NCBI GenBank assembly: GCA_002238865.1
Contig: MPNE01000002.1
Location: 1 to 64,000, forward strand
Length of the DNA: 64,000 nt
DNA from: Gemmatimonadetes bacterium bin94
GTDB taxonomy: Bacteria > Gemmatimonadota > Gemmatimonadetes > Longimicrobiales > Gaopeijiaceae
Reading direction: 5' to 3'
How positions within the stretch are numbered: the first letter of the stretch is position 1; each line of letters begins with the position of its first letter. The translations under genes were made by a program, and so were the position numbers. Positions 24,874 to 34,646 of this stretch are shown here, piece after piece. The notes below the pieces were generated by a model. That model had not been told where the DNA came from. It saw only the letters and a program-made list of their open reading frames with translations, and ran no database searches.

Positions 24874-27800
24874 AACTCGAACACCGCCTCCTCCCTGCCG
24901 AGTTGCAGCACCAGCACATCCGGGTCGATCAGCACGCGTTCGGGCTCGAACCCCGCCCTGATCACGAAGTCGGCTGACTCCCCGGCCCCCAGCTCCACCT
25001 CAGCGCGCGCGTCGCGGTAGCCCTCGGCCACCACGGTGCGGCTGCCGTCGTCTCCCTCGTCCGACCACCTCTCGCCCGCGGTCGCGCCCACCTGGACACG
25101 CATCCGCCCGGTCCCCGCGTTCCTGACGGTGCCCCGCACCACCCATTCATCCCCCTCCTGCACCTTCGTGACATCCGAGAACTCGTACTCCGGCAACACC
25201 ACATCGAAAAACCACTGCTCGGCGAAGGCGTCGAACGCGGTCGTGTCGGGCGCGAAGTTGCGCAGCACGGCCAGCATGTCCTGAATCACGGGATGGTCCT
25301 GGTCCGGGCTGTACTTCGCGATGAACGCACGCAGTCCCGCCAGGATATTCTCCCGCCCCATCTCCTGCTGCAGCATCCACATCACCCAGCCGCCCTTGTT
25401 GTAGAAGCCGCTCCGGGACCTGGTCATGGCGCTTTCCGAGTCGACGCGCCGCTGACGGACGTACTCCGACTCGATCCGCTTGGTGAACTCGATCCGGTAG
25501 CGGTCGCCGTAGACCTGCTCGTGCAGCAGGACCGTCGCGTAGTGCGACATCCCTTCGGACAGGAAGTTGCCCCCGGGGCCCCGGCCGGGCCCGAGCAGGT
25601 TGCCCCACCATTGGTGCGCAGCCTCGTGCGCCACCACCATGAATCCGAGGTGGGAACGCGGGTCGCGCCGGGTCAGGAAGCCCATCCCCTCGCTGAAGAC
25701 GATGTTGGTGGGAAACCCCTGGGCGCCTCCGGAGAATGCCGGCACCTCCGAGAGCTTCAGCACGCTCCAGGGAAAGGGGTGGAACCACTCGGAGTAGTAC
25801 CTCCGCGCCGCGTCCAGCGAGGCGGACATCTCCTCGACGTAGTAAGCGTGCCCAGGGTGATAATAGATCGCCGTCCCCTCCCCCTCGATCACGTCGTACA
25901 TCCCCGCGATGACGTTGAACATGCGCACCGGGTGGTCGGTCTCCCAGACCAGTGTGCGCCTGTCTCCTTCGACCTCGTCGCTCACCAACTGCCCGACGCC
26001 GTTGGCCGTGTACTCCTCCGGGATGGTAATGCGGGTCCGCACCGTGAAAGGCATCCCCGCCCACCCGATCAGCGGCTCCGTTTCACCCACGTAGAAATCG
26101 TCCTCGACTTCGGGCCGCTCGAAGTAACGCGACCCGATCCCGGGGTCGTAGCCCGGGACCGGCGCGAACGTCGGATCGAAACCGTTGAGCACAACGCCCG
26201 ATTCAAGGATGAACTGACCGGCGCCGCCGGGGCGCCTGCTCATGCCTTCGAGCCGCACCAGTGCGTGGCTGAAACCGATCGTGACGGAATCCCCCGGGGC
26301 GAGGGGTTCGCCGAGCGTGAAAACGAAGAGGCCCGATCGATCCTCGGGTTCATGCAACTCTCCCGCCAGGGTCCATTCGATGGGATCCCACGGCCCGGCC
26401 GTGATCGGGAGTTCCTCATACGGGTAGTCGCGGTGGTTCAGGAAGGTGTACGATCCCTCGACCGCGATGAACCGTCGCTCGGGCTCGATTTCGAGATCCA
26501 GGTCGACATGCGACACCGACGGCATCTCGAATCCGTTCCAGGTCGCAAAGTTGCGCTCCCAGTAGTCCTCTCTCCAGTCGCCCACGTCGGGACCCTGATA
26601 GCCGGAGCGGCCGCCGATCGCCAGTGCCGAGCCCAGCACGATCGGTGCCACAAGGAAGGGCAGAAGGCGAAGCGCGCCACGAGCCAGCGGTCGGGGACGC
26701 AAGCGGTTCAGGGTTTCCGTCGCGTCGAAGGCTCGCCGTGGGAACCACCGGACCGAGATCGCGACCAGGAGCGGGACGAAGCTGAGATACAGCAGCCGGT
26801 TCAGCAGGATTGGCGTGCCGTGCAGGCTGAACGCACCCATGTCGGTCCATCTCACGGAGTTCCAGCCCATCCAGTTGGTCAACCAGTCGGGGGTCCCCTC
26901 GGTCTGCCGCTTGAAGATCGTGAAGACGAGGATCGCGAGCCCAGCCCCGTAGGCTGCGTAGCGGTTGCGCAGGAGGGAGAAGAGCGCGGTAACCAGCGCC
27001 GTCCAGAAGGCGAAGGTGGGCAGCAATATCGCACCCCACACCGCGACGAACGGGAAGAGAGAGTATCCGACCGGACTGTCGTTGAAGATCTGCTCGTACA
27101 GGATGATTCCCGCGCCCGAGACCAGTGCGGCAACGAGGATGAGGCCGGCCATGGCCGCGTTGCCCAGCGTCTTGCCCAGCAGCATCGCGCCGGTTCCCAC
27201 GGGTGCCGAGTTGAAGATCTCGTGCATGCGCCGATTGCGTTCCTTGTGCAGCGACTCGACAGTGTAGAAGAGCAGAAGGAAGCAGATCAGCAGGTTCAGG
27301 GTGTTGAGCTGTTGGCCGGCAACGGTTCCGGGTGTGAGGAGGATGCGCGAACCGAAGAAGCCATAGCCGAGTGTCGTCTCGGAAATCGCTTGCAGAAGGA
27401 TAAGCGGCACGAAGAAATACATGGCGGGACGGGCCACGAGGTCCCGGACCTCGCTCCGGGTGATCGCCATGGCAGCCTTGCGGAAACCGAGGGGGCGGGT
27501 CGTCATCCCCAGCCCTCTGAGCGGTGCCCCTGACGCAGGTCCAGCCGTCGCAGGTGCGCGGCGGCGGCGGAACAGCCGCATGATGCGTGGATCGGAGGCT
27601 CCCGTTCGGAGGCGGCGGGTGTAGCTTGCCGCGGCCCCGGCCACCGCGACCAGCCCGGTGGCGGCAAATGCCAGCCGGCTCACCAGGAAGCCCGCGTCGG
27701 GGCGCAGCGGCGACGTGTTGTAGAAGTCGACCCCGCGGTCGACCATGAGAAACGTCTCGGTCAACCAGCGGAAGCCGGATGGATCGAGCAGCATCAGCGC

Positions 27801-28445
27801 CCGGTTGAGCTCGGGGGACAGCCAGCTCGGCGACCAGGTGGTGAGCACCGTGAAGGTGAGCAGAAGCGTCACCATCGGAAACAGAAAGACCAGGATCGGG
27901 CGGCGCGCCCAGATGCCGATCAGGAACGGTACACCCGCGAACAGGAGGATCTGGGGAACCCCGAAGAGCAGCGTCGGGAAGAGGTAGTTGGCGAACAGGA
28001 AGGGGCCGATGTGGTCTTCTCCACTGTGCAGGATGTGGTTGAAGCCGATCGACGTGCACAGGTACAGCATCCAGATGAGGACGAAGACGGCCACGCCACC
28101 CCAGAACTTGCCCCACACGTACTCTTGAGTCGTGAGGCGCGTCGCATGGAACACCTCCACGATCCGGAGTTCGATGTCCCGGATCACCGCCAGCCCCGAG
28201 AAGATGGCCAGAAACCAGGCGCCCAACGAAATGATCATGATGGACTGGACCCGGCTCTGCCCGAAGACCGACGTGAGGTGGGGGCGTTCAGAGAAGGCGC
28301 CGCCCGATGAAATGGTCACGGATCCGTCGGACAAGCCAAGCGCCAGGAACCCCATGAGGACGAGGAGGATCCAGTAGCCGGGCCGGCGCACCCCGGTCAG
28401 GAACTCCCTGCTGGCGACCTCCCGCCATCTTGTGAAACCGTTCAC
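24870..28445 (-). CDS. ABC-2 type permease fused to M1-family aminopeptidase, copy 2
   Basis: 1191 residues. The N-terminal half (about 1-610) holds two sets of ABC-2 transporter membrane helices. The C-terminal half is an M1 metallopeptidase with zinc motif HEAAH at 940-944 and the third ligand Glu964 in 'FLSEGMSHY'. The spacing to that Glu is 19 residues instead of the usual 18. The exopeptidase signature GxMEN is replaced by a diverged 'GGAQGFPTN' segment. The gene follows its paralogue by 16 bp. With the ATPase two genes upstream it probably makes an exporter whose peptidase faces the periplasm. Fusions of this type are known in several phyla but not functionally characterised. Confidence 0.85.
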   Translation of the reverse strand: MNGFTRWREVASREFLTGVRRPGYWILLVLMGFLALGLSDGSVTISSGGAFSERPHLTSVFGQSRVQSIMIISLGAWFLAIFSGLAVIRDIELRIVEVFHATRLTTQEYVWGKFWGGVAVFVLIWMLYLCTSIGFNHILHSGEDHIGPFLFANYLFPTLLFGVPQILLFAGVPFLIGIWARRPILVFLFPMVTLLLTFTVLTTWSPSWLSPELNRALMLLDPSGFRWLTETFLMVDRGVDFYNTSPLRPDAGFLVSRLAFAATGLVAVAGAAASYTRRLRTGASDPRIMRLFRRRRAPATAGPASGAPLRGLGMTTRPLGFRKAAMAITRSEVRDLVARPAMYFFVPLILLQAISETTLGYGFFGSRILLTPGTVAGQQLNTLNLLICFLLLFYTVESLHKERNRRMHEIFNSAPVGTGAMLLGKTLGNAAMAGLILVAALVSGAGIILYEQIFNDSPVGYSLFPFVAVWGAILLPTFAFWTALVTALFSLLRNRYAAYGAGLAILVFTIFKRQTEGTPDWLTNWMGWNSVRWTDMGAFSLHGTPILLNRLLYLSFVPLLVAISVRWFPRRAFDATETLNRLRPRPLARGALRLLPFLVAPIVLGSALAIGGRSGYQGPDVGDWREDYWERNFATWNGFEMPSVSHVDLDLEIEPERRFIAVEGSYTFLNHRDYPYEELPITAGPWDPIEWTLAGELHEPEDRSGLFVFTLGEPLAPGDSVTIGFSHALVRLEGMSRRPGGAGQFILESGVVLNGFDPTFAPVPGYDPGIGSRYFERPEVEDDFYVGETEPLIGWAGMPFTVRTRITIPEEYTANGVGQLVSDEVEGDRRTLVWETDHPVRMFNVIAGMYDVIEGEGTAIYYHPGHAYYVEEMSASLDAARRYYSEWFHPFPWSVLKLSEVPAFSGGAQGFPTNIVFSEGMGFLTRRDPRSHLGFMVVAHEAAHQWWGNLLGPGRGPGGNFLSEGMSHYATVLLHEQVYGDRYRIEFTKRIESEYVRQRRVDSESAMTRSRSGFYNKGGWVMWMLQQEMGRENILAGLRAFIAKYSPDQDHPVIQDMLAVLRNFAPDTTAFDAFAEQWFFDVVLPEYEFSDVTKVQEGDEWVVRGTVRNAGTGRMRVQVGATAGERWSDEGDDGSRTVVAEGYRDARAEVELGAGESADFVIRAGFEPERVLIDPDVLVLQLGREEAVFEF

Positions 28446-28461
28446 GAGCGCGGGTTCCTCG

Positions 28462-31400
28462 TCAGAACTCGAATACCGCCGCCTCCCGGTTGAGCTGCAG
28501 CACCATCACATCCGGGTCGATCAGCACACGCTCGGGATCGAAAACGGCCCTGATCACGAATTCGGCGGACTCCCCCGCACCCAGTTCCACTTCGGTGCGC
28601 GCGTCGCGGTAGTCCTCTGCCACCACGGTGCGGCTGCCATCGTCGTCCTCGTCCGACCATCGGTCCCCCGCCGTCGCGCCCACCTGGACCCTCATGCGGG
28701 CCGTCCCCACGTTCTCGACCGTGCCGCGCACCACCCATTCACCACCCTCCCGCGTCTTCGTCACGTCCGAGAACCGGTACTCGGGCACCACCACATCGAA
28801 GAGCCACTGCGCGGTGAAGGCGTCGAACGCCACCGTGTCGGGCGCGAAGTCCCGCAGCACGGCCACCATGTCCTGAATCACCGGGAAATCCGGGTCCGGG
28901 TTGAACTTCGCGATGAAGGCCTGGAGGCCGCCCAGGATGTTCTCCCGCCCCATCTCCTGCTGGAGCATCCACATCACCCAGCCACCCTTGTCGTAGGTGA
29001 TGGTGCCGTCGCCGGACCGGGTGCCGTCCGTCTTGACCATTGCGCGTTCGGAGTCCACAAAGCGCTGATCTCCGTACTGTTCCTCGATCCGCTTGCTGAA
29101 CTCCATCCGGTAGCGGTCACCATACACCTGCTCGTGGAGAAGCGTCGTCGCGTAGTGCGACATCCCTTCGGAGAGGATGTTTCCGCCCGGACCCCGGCCC
29201 GGTGTCAGCAGATTGCCCCACCACTGATGCGCGGCTTCGTGCGCAACCACCATGAACGCCACGTGGGAGCGCGGGTCGCTCTTTGCAAGGAACCCGATCC
29301 CTTCACTGAAGGTTATGTTCGTCGGAAAACCTTGTGCATACCCCGCGAACGCCGGGAACTCCGAGATCTTCAGCAGATCCCACGGGAAGGGGTAGAACCA
29401 TTCGGAGTAGTACCTGCGCGCCGCATCCAGGGCAGCCGACATCTCTTCGATGTTGTAGTCGTGCTCGGGGTGGTAGTAGATCGCCGTGCCGTTGCCCTCC
29501 TTCACGGCATACTTGCCGGCGACGACGTTGAACAGGTCGACCGGATGATCGGTCTCCCAGACCACCGTGCGCCGTCCGTCGACCACCTCTTCGCTCACCT
29601 TCTGGCCCACCCCGTTGGCCGTGTACTCCTCGGGCGTCGTGATGCGCGTGCGCACCGTGAAGGGCTCCCCGCCCCAGCCGAAGAGTGGCTCGGTCTCGCC
29701 GACGTAGAAGTCGTCGGCGTAGTCCCGCGGCTCGTAGGAGTTGTCCTCGTCAACACCAACGCCCGGGATGTACCCCGGAATTGGCGCGAACGTCGGAGCG
29801 AATGCGGTCAGCACAACCCCGGATTCCAGAATGAACTGCGCCTCGCCGCCCGCGCGCTTGCTCATTCCGCGGGGGAACTCGAGCTCGTAGCTGAAGCCGA
29901 TCCTGAGCGAATCGCCCGCGCCCAGCGGAGTGTCCGGCGTGAACACAAAGAGGTTGGAGCGGTCGTCCGGCTCGTGCTCCTCTCCATTCAGCGTCCATTC
30001 GATCGGGTCCCACTGTCCGGCCGTAACCGGGATTTGCGGATACGGGTGGTCCCGGTGGTTGTAGAAGGTGTATTCGCCCTTTACGGCGGCCGACCGATCG
30101 CCCGGCTCCAGATCGATGTCGATGTCGACGTTGGACACCGACGGCATGTCGAAGTCGGTCCAGGTGGCCGTGTTCTCGCGCCAGTAGTCCTTGCCCGCCT
30201 CCTCGGCCGCCGATCCCTGCCTTCCAGCTCTTCCGCCGAAGTGCAGCATCGACGCCAGCACGATCGCCGGGACCGCGAACGGCAGCAGGCGCAGGAGCCC
30301 GATCAGCAGCGGCTTCGGCCTCATGCGGTGCACAAGCCGGGTGGCGTCGACGTTCGTTCGCCCAAACCACTTCACCGCCAATGCGACAAGGGGTGGAACC
30401 ATGCTCAGGACGAGGAGACGGTTCAGAAGCAACTCTCGCCCCTGCAGCGAAAACGCCCCCATGTCACTCCACTGGACGGTGCCCCACGCGATCCAGTTCA
30501 GCATCCACGGGAATGGGTCGTTGACGGTCATCCGGAACACGGTGTAGATGATCAGGCCCATTCCGATGCTGTACACGGCGTAGCGGTTTCGGAAAAAGGC
30601 GAAGAGTGCCGTCACCAGCGCAGTCCAGAAGATGAAGGTGGGCACGAGCACGCCACCCCACGTCACGATGAACGGAACCACGTCGAAACCCACGGGACTG
30701 CCGGCGAAGAGTTGCCGGTACACGATGACTCCCGCGCTTGCAACGACGCCCACCATCAGGATCAGTCCCGCCACGACGCTGTTGCCGATGGTCTTCCCCA
30801 GCAGAATCGACCCGGTGGGGATCGGGGTTGCATTGAAGATTTCGGCCAGCTGGCGGCCCCGCTCCTTGTGCAGCGATTCGACGGTGTAGAAGAGCAGCAG
30901 GAAACAGATCAGCAACGCGAGCGTGTTGAGCTGACGTACGGCCATGTCGCCGGGTGTCAACAGAACCTGGGAATTGAACGCGCCGACCGCGAAGACCGAG
31001 GTTCCGACGGACTGCCAGAGGATCAGGGGCACGAAGAGGTACATGCCCGGGCGCCGGACGAGTTCGCGGACTTCTTCCCGGCCAATGACACGCGCCGCCT
31101 TCCAGAAACCGAGAGGCGCAGTGGCCATGTCGAGGTCACGCAGGGTGGCGGCACCGGGCGTGGCGTGATCGAGCGCACCGCGGCGCTTGCGGAAGAACCG
31201 TGCAAGCCGTGAATCGCTCCCGCCCCTGCGCAGCCGGCTCGCGTAACTCCTCGCGGCCCCCGCTACCGCAACCAACCCCGCCAGGGAGAAGAGAACCCTG
31301 CTGATCACAAACCCGGAGTCGGGCCGGAGCTGCCCCGTGTTGTAGAACTCGACCCCGCGGTCAACCTTGAGGAACGTCTCGTTCAGCCAGCGGAAGCCCG

Positions 31401-32079
31401 AGGGGTCGACCAGCATGAGCGCCCGGTTGGCCTCCGGCGAGAGCCAACTGGGCGAGTAGCTGGTTAGAAACCCCAGGGTGAAGAGCAAGACGACCAGGGG
31501 AAAGGCAAACACGATGATCGGCTGTCGTGTCGTGGTCCCCAACATGAAGGGCACCCCAGCGAAGAGAAAGATCTGGGGGAGGCCGAAGAGGAGAGTGGGA
31601 TACAGGTAGTTGCCGAGGGCGAACGGGCCGATGTGTTCCGCCTCGGGACCAGCCGCCACGATGTGATTGAAACCGGTTCCGACGAGGATATACAGGAGCC
31701 AGATCACGAGGAAGACGCCGAGCGCGCCCGCAAACTTGCCCCACACGTACTCGCCCGGGGTCAGGCGGGTGGAGTGGAAGACTTCCACCACCTGGAGCTC
31801 CAGGTCACGGATCACCACCAGCCCTGCCGCCACCGCCAGGAACCACGCGCCAAACGCCATGATGACGATCGACTGGATCATGCTCTGAGCAAACACGGAC
31901 GTCACGACGGAGCGCTCGCCCCCGACCGTGGAATCGCCCGAGGAAATCGTCACGGCGCCTTCCGAAAAACCCCATGCCATCAGGGCCAGAATCGCGAAGA
32001 GGACCCAATAGGCGGGTCGGCGGAGGCCCGAACGCAGCTCCCCGCGGGTGACCCCCCACCAGCGGGTCAGCGTGCTCAC
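28462..32079 (-). CDS. ABC-2 type permease fused to M1-family aminopeptidase, copy 1
   Basis: 1205 residues, collinear with the next gene along the whole length. Membrane segments occupy the first half, and the M1 zinc site is HEAAH at 947-951 with Glu971. Conserved stretches such as 'VVAHEAAHQWWGNLL' and 'GGWVMWMLQQEMGRENIL' are shared by both copies, so both peptidase domains look intact. The GTG start overlaps the stop of the ATPase gene (GTGA), a sign of translational coupling. The two permeases may form a heterodimer served by the single ATPase. Possible roles are peptide export with trimming or membrane-linked proteolysis; neither is demonstrated. Confidence 0.85.
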   Translation of the reverse strand: MSTLTRWWGVTRGELRSGLRRPAYWVLFAILALMAWGFSEGAVTISSGDSTVGGERSVVTSVFAQSMIQSIVIMAFGAWFLAVAAGLVVIRDLELQVVEVFHSTRLTPGEYVWGKFAGALGVFLVIWLLYILVGTGFNHIVAAGPEAEHIGPFALGNYLYPTLLFGLPQIFLFAGVPFMLGTTTRQPIIVFAFPLVVLLFTLGFLTSYSPSWLSPEANRALMLVDPSGFRWLNETFLKVDRGVEFYNTGQLRPDSGFVISRVLFSLAGLVAVAGAARSYASRLRRGGSDSRLARFFRKRRGALDHATPGAATLRDLDMATAPLGFWKAARVIGREEVRELVRRPGMYLFVPLILWQSVGTSVFAVGAFNSQVLLTPGDMAVRQLNTLALLICFLLLFYTVESLHKERGRQLAEIFNATPIPTGSILLGKTIGNSVVAGLILMVGVVASAGVIVYRQLFAGSPVGFDVVPFIVTWGGVLVPTFIFWTALVTALFAFFRNRYAVYSIGMGLIIYTVFRMTVNDPFPWMLNWIAWGTVQWSDMGAFSLQGRELLLNRLLVLSMVPPLVALAVKWFGRTNVDATRLVHRMRPKPLLIGLLRLLPFAVPAIVLASMLHFGGRAGRQGSAAEEAGKDYWRENTATWTDFDMPSVSNVDIDIDLEPGDRSAAVKGEYTFYNHRDHPYPQIPVTAGQWDPIEWTLNGEEHEPDDRSNLFVFTPDTPLGAGDSLRIGFSYELEFPRGMSKRAGGEAQFILESGVVLTAFAPTFAPIPGYIPGVGVDEDNSYEPRDYADDFYVGETEPLFGWGGEPFTVRTRITTPEEYTANGVGQKVSEEVVDGRRTVVWETDHPVDLFNVVAGKYAVKEGNGTAIYYHPEHDYNIEEMSAALDAARRYYSEWFYPFPWDLLKISEFPAFAGYAQGFPTNITFSEGIGFLAKSDPRSHVAFMVVAHEAAHQWWGNLLTPGRGPGGNILSEGMSHYATTLLHEQVYGDRYRMEFSKRIEEQYGDQRFVDSERAMVKTDGTRSGDGTITYDKGGWVMWMLQQEMGRENILGGLQAFIAKFNPDPDFPVIQDMVAVLRDFAPDTVAFDAFTAQWLFDVVVPEYRFSDVTKTREGGEWVVRGTVENVGTARMRVQVGATAGDRWSDEDDDGSRTVVAEDYRDARTEVELGAGESAEFVIRAVFDPERVLIDPDVMVLQLNREAAVFEF

Positions 32080-32975
32080 GACGAAGCCTCCCCGTTCGCT
32101 TGCGCCAGAAGCAGGTACGCGTCCTCCAGGGTTGGGGACACGGGCTCGAAGCCTTCGGGCACGCCGCCTTTTGCGGCAGCTCCCTGGGAGATGTGGATCC
32201 TCACCTGGTTGCGGCCCTCGATCAGGATCGCCTGCGTGATCCGGTAGAGGCGCTCGATCTCGTCGAGATCCTGCTGTTCCACCGCGCCCTGGTAGATCGT
32301 GCCGGCAAGCCGCTTGCGGGCTTCCGTCGGCGTCGTGTCAGCCACGAAACGGCCGTCGTACATGATCGCCACCCGCGGGCACAGGACCGAGATGTCCTCC
32401 ACGATATGGGTGGAGAGGAGGACTGTGCGATCCTCCGCAAGCTCGGCCAGAAGCCGGTAGAAGCGGATGCGCTCCTCGGGGTCGAGGCCGGCGGTGGGCT
32501 CGTCCACCACGATCAGGCGTGGATCGCCCGCGAGCGCCTGCGCGATGCCCAACCGCTGCTTCATCCCACCCGAATAGCCCTTGACCTTGCGCTTGGCGGC
32601 GTACGACAGATTGACCCGGTCCAGGAGTTCGGTCGCGAGGCGCTTCAACCCCTGGGGAGCCTCGACCCCCTTGAGGACCAGGAGGAAGCGAAGCATCGCT
32701 TCGCCGCTCAGGTGGGGATAGAAGCCGAAGTCCTGGGGAAGGTAGCCCAGCTGCCTCCGGATGAGGCGGGGGTCGTTGACGATGTCTTCGCCGTTGAAGA
32801 TGACCTTCCCGGACGTCGGCTCCAGCAGGCCCGCAACGATGCGCATGAGCGTGGTCTTGCCGGCGCCGTTGGGTCCGAGGAGGCCGAACATTCCACTCGA
32901 CACCTCGATCGATACGCCCTGCAACGCGGCGACGGGACCGGGATACACCTTGACGAGGTCTCTGATCTCTAGCAT
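32076..32975 (-). CDS. ABC transporter ATP-binding protein
   Basis: 299 residues from the ATG at 32975 with AAGGAA upstream. Walker A is 'GPNGAGKTT' at 34-42, the signature 'YSGGM' lies at 134-138, and Walker B is 'LIVVDEP' at 154-160, followed by 'TAGLDPEER' and the H-loop 'STHIVED'. The C-terminal extension of about 80 residues is typical of CcmA/NatA-like exporters. It is the only ATPase gene next to the two permease/peptidase fusions and overlaps the first of them, so the three almost certainly form one ABC-2 exporter. Confidence 0.92.
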   Translation of the reverse strand: MLEIRDLVKVYPGPVAALQGVSIEVSSGMFGLLGPNGAGKTTLMRIVAGLLEPTSGKVIFNGEDIVNDPRLIRRQLGYLPQDFGFYPHLSGEAMLRFLLVLKGVEAPQGLKRLATELLDRVNLSYAAKRKVKGYSGGMKQRLGIAQALAGDPRLIVVDEPTAGLDPEERIRFYRLLAELAEDRTVLLSTHIVEDISVLCPRVAIMYDGRFVADTTPTEARKRLAGTIYQGAVEQQDLDEIERLYRITQAILIEGRNQVRIHISQGAAAKGGVPEGFEPVSPTLEDAYLLLAQANGEASS

Positions 32976-32997
32976 GGGATTCCTTGTGGGTTGTTGG

Positions 32998-33966
<969 letters not shown>

Positions 33967-34040
33967 CTGTCGGGGAAGAATCCTTGAAGTGGGAACACTC
34001 TGGCCACGGACAGCCGCGTGGGCGGCGGGTACGGTAACGA

Positions 34041-34646
34041 ATGAAGCGACGAACGGCCATCGGGGTCCTCGGCGGCACTGCGGCGGGTCAGTTGCTCACG
34101 CCCTCGGGCACGTTCGCGGAACTGCTGGAATGGGGTGAGCGGGTGCGCGCTTCGGCGACGCCGCTCGACGCTGCGGGCCCGGGCCCGGCCACCGCCCCCA
34201 CCCTCACTCCCGCGCGGGCCCGGGTCATGGAAGCCCTCGCCGACGTGATCATCCCCGAGACGGATACGCCGGGAGCTTCCCAGGCCGGTATCACGGAGTT
34301 CGTCGCCGCGCTCGTGGACGGGTGGCTCGACGACGAGGACCGCGACCGGTTTCTCGCCGGGCTGGATACGGTGGACCCGACTGCCCGGGAACGTTTCGGC
34401 GCCGACTTTGCCGAGTGCGCCGCCGAGCAGAAGGCGCAGATCGTTGGCGACCTCGACGCTGAAGTCGTCGGCCTGCGCGCGGCACCGGAGACGACCTCGT
34501 TCGAACACTTCTTCCACGACGTCAAGCGCTTCACCCTGACCGCGTACTTCACGTCCGAAGTCGGCCTTGACGCACTCGGCTACCGCACAACCTTCCGCAC
34601 CTTCGAGGGATGCGCGCCGCTCACCCCCGCTGAGGCCGGCCGATGA
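34041..34646 (+). CDS. Gluconate 2-dehydrogenase subunit 3 family protein
   Basis: 201 residues. A Tat-like leader 'MKRRTAIGVLGGTAAG' is followed by the helical core 'ARARVMEALADVIIPETDTP', which is diagnostic of the family, and the C-terminal 'YFTSEVGLDALGY'. In characterised enzymes this small subunit carries the Tat signal for, and stabilises, the flavin-containing GMC subunit in the periplasm. The next gene starts inside its stop codon (ATGA) and encodes that GMC subunit, so the pair forms a membrane-associated sugar or polyol dehydrogenase. Confidence 0.85.
   Translation: MKRRTAIGVLGGTAAGQLLTPSGTFAELLEWGERVRASATPLDAAGPGPATAPTLTPARARVMEALADVIIPETDTPGASQAGITEFVAALVDGWLDDEDRDRFLAGLDTVDPTARERFGADFAECAAEQKAQIVGDLDAEVVGLRAAPETTSFEHFFHDVKRFTLTAYFTSEVGLDALGYRTTFRTFEGCAPLTPAEAGR

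Noticed and set aside
25293-27533. Open frame of over 700 codons on the plus strand opposite the M1/ABC genes, with another at 28432-31212
   Set aside because: Both are antisense to intact M1/permease domains and show no membrane, signal or motif pattern. They are high-GC shadows.
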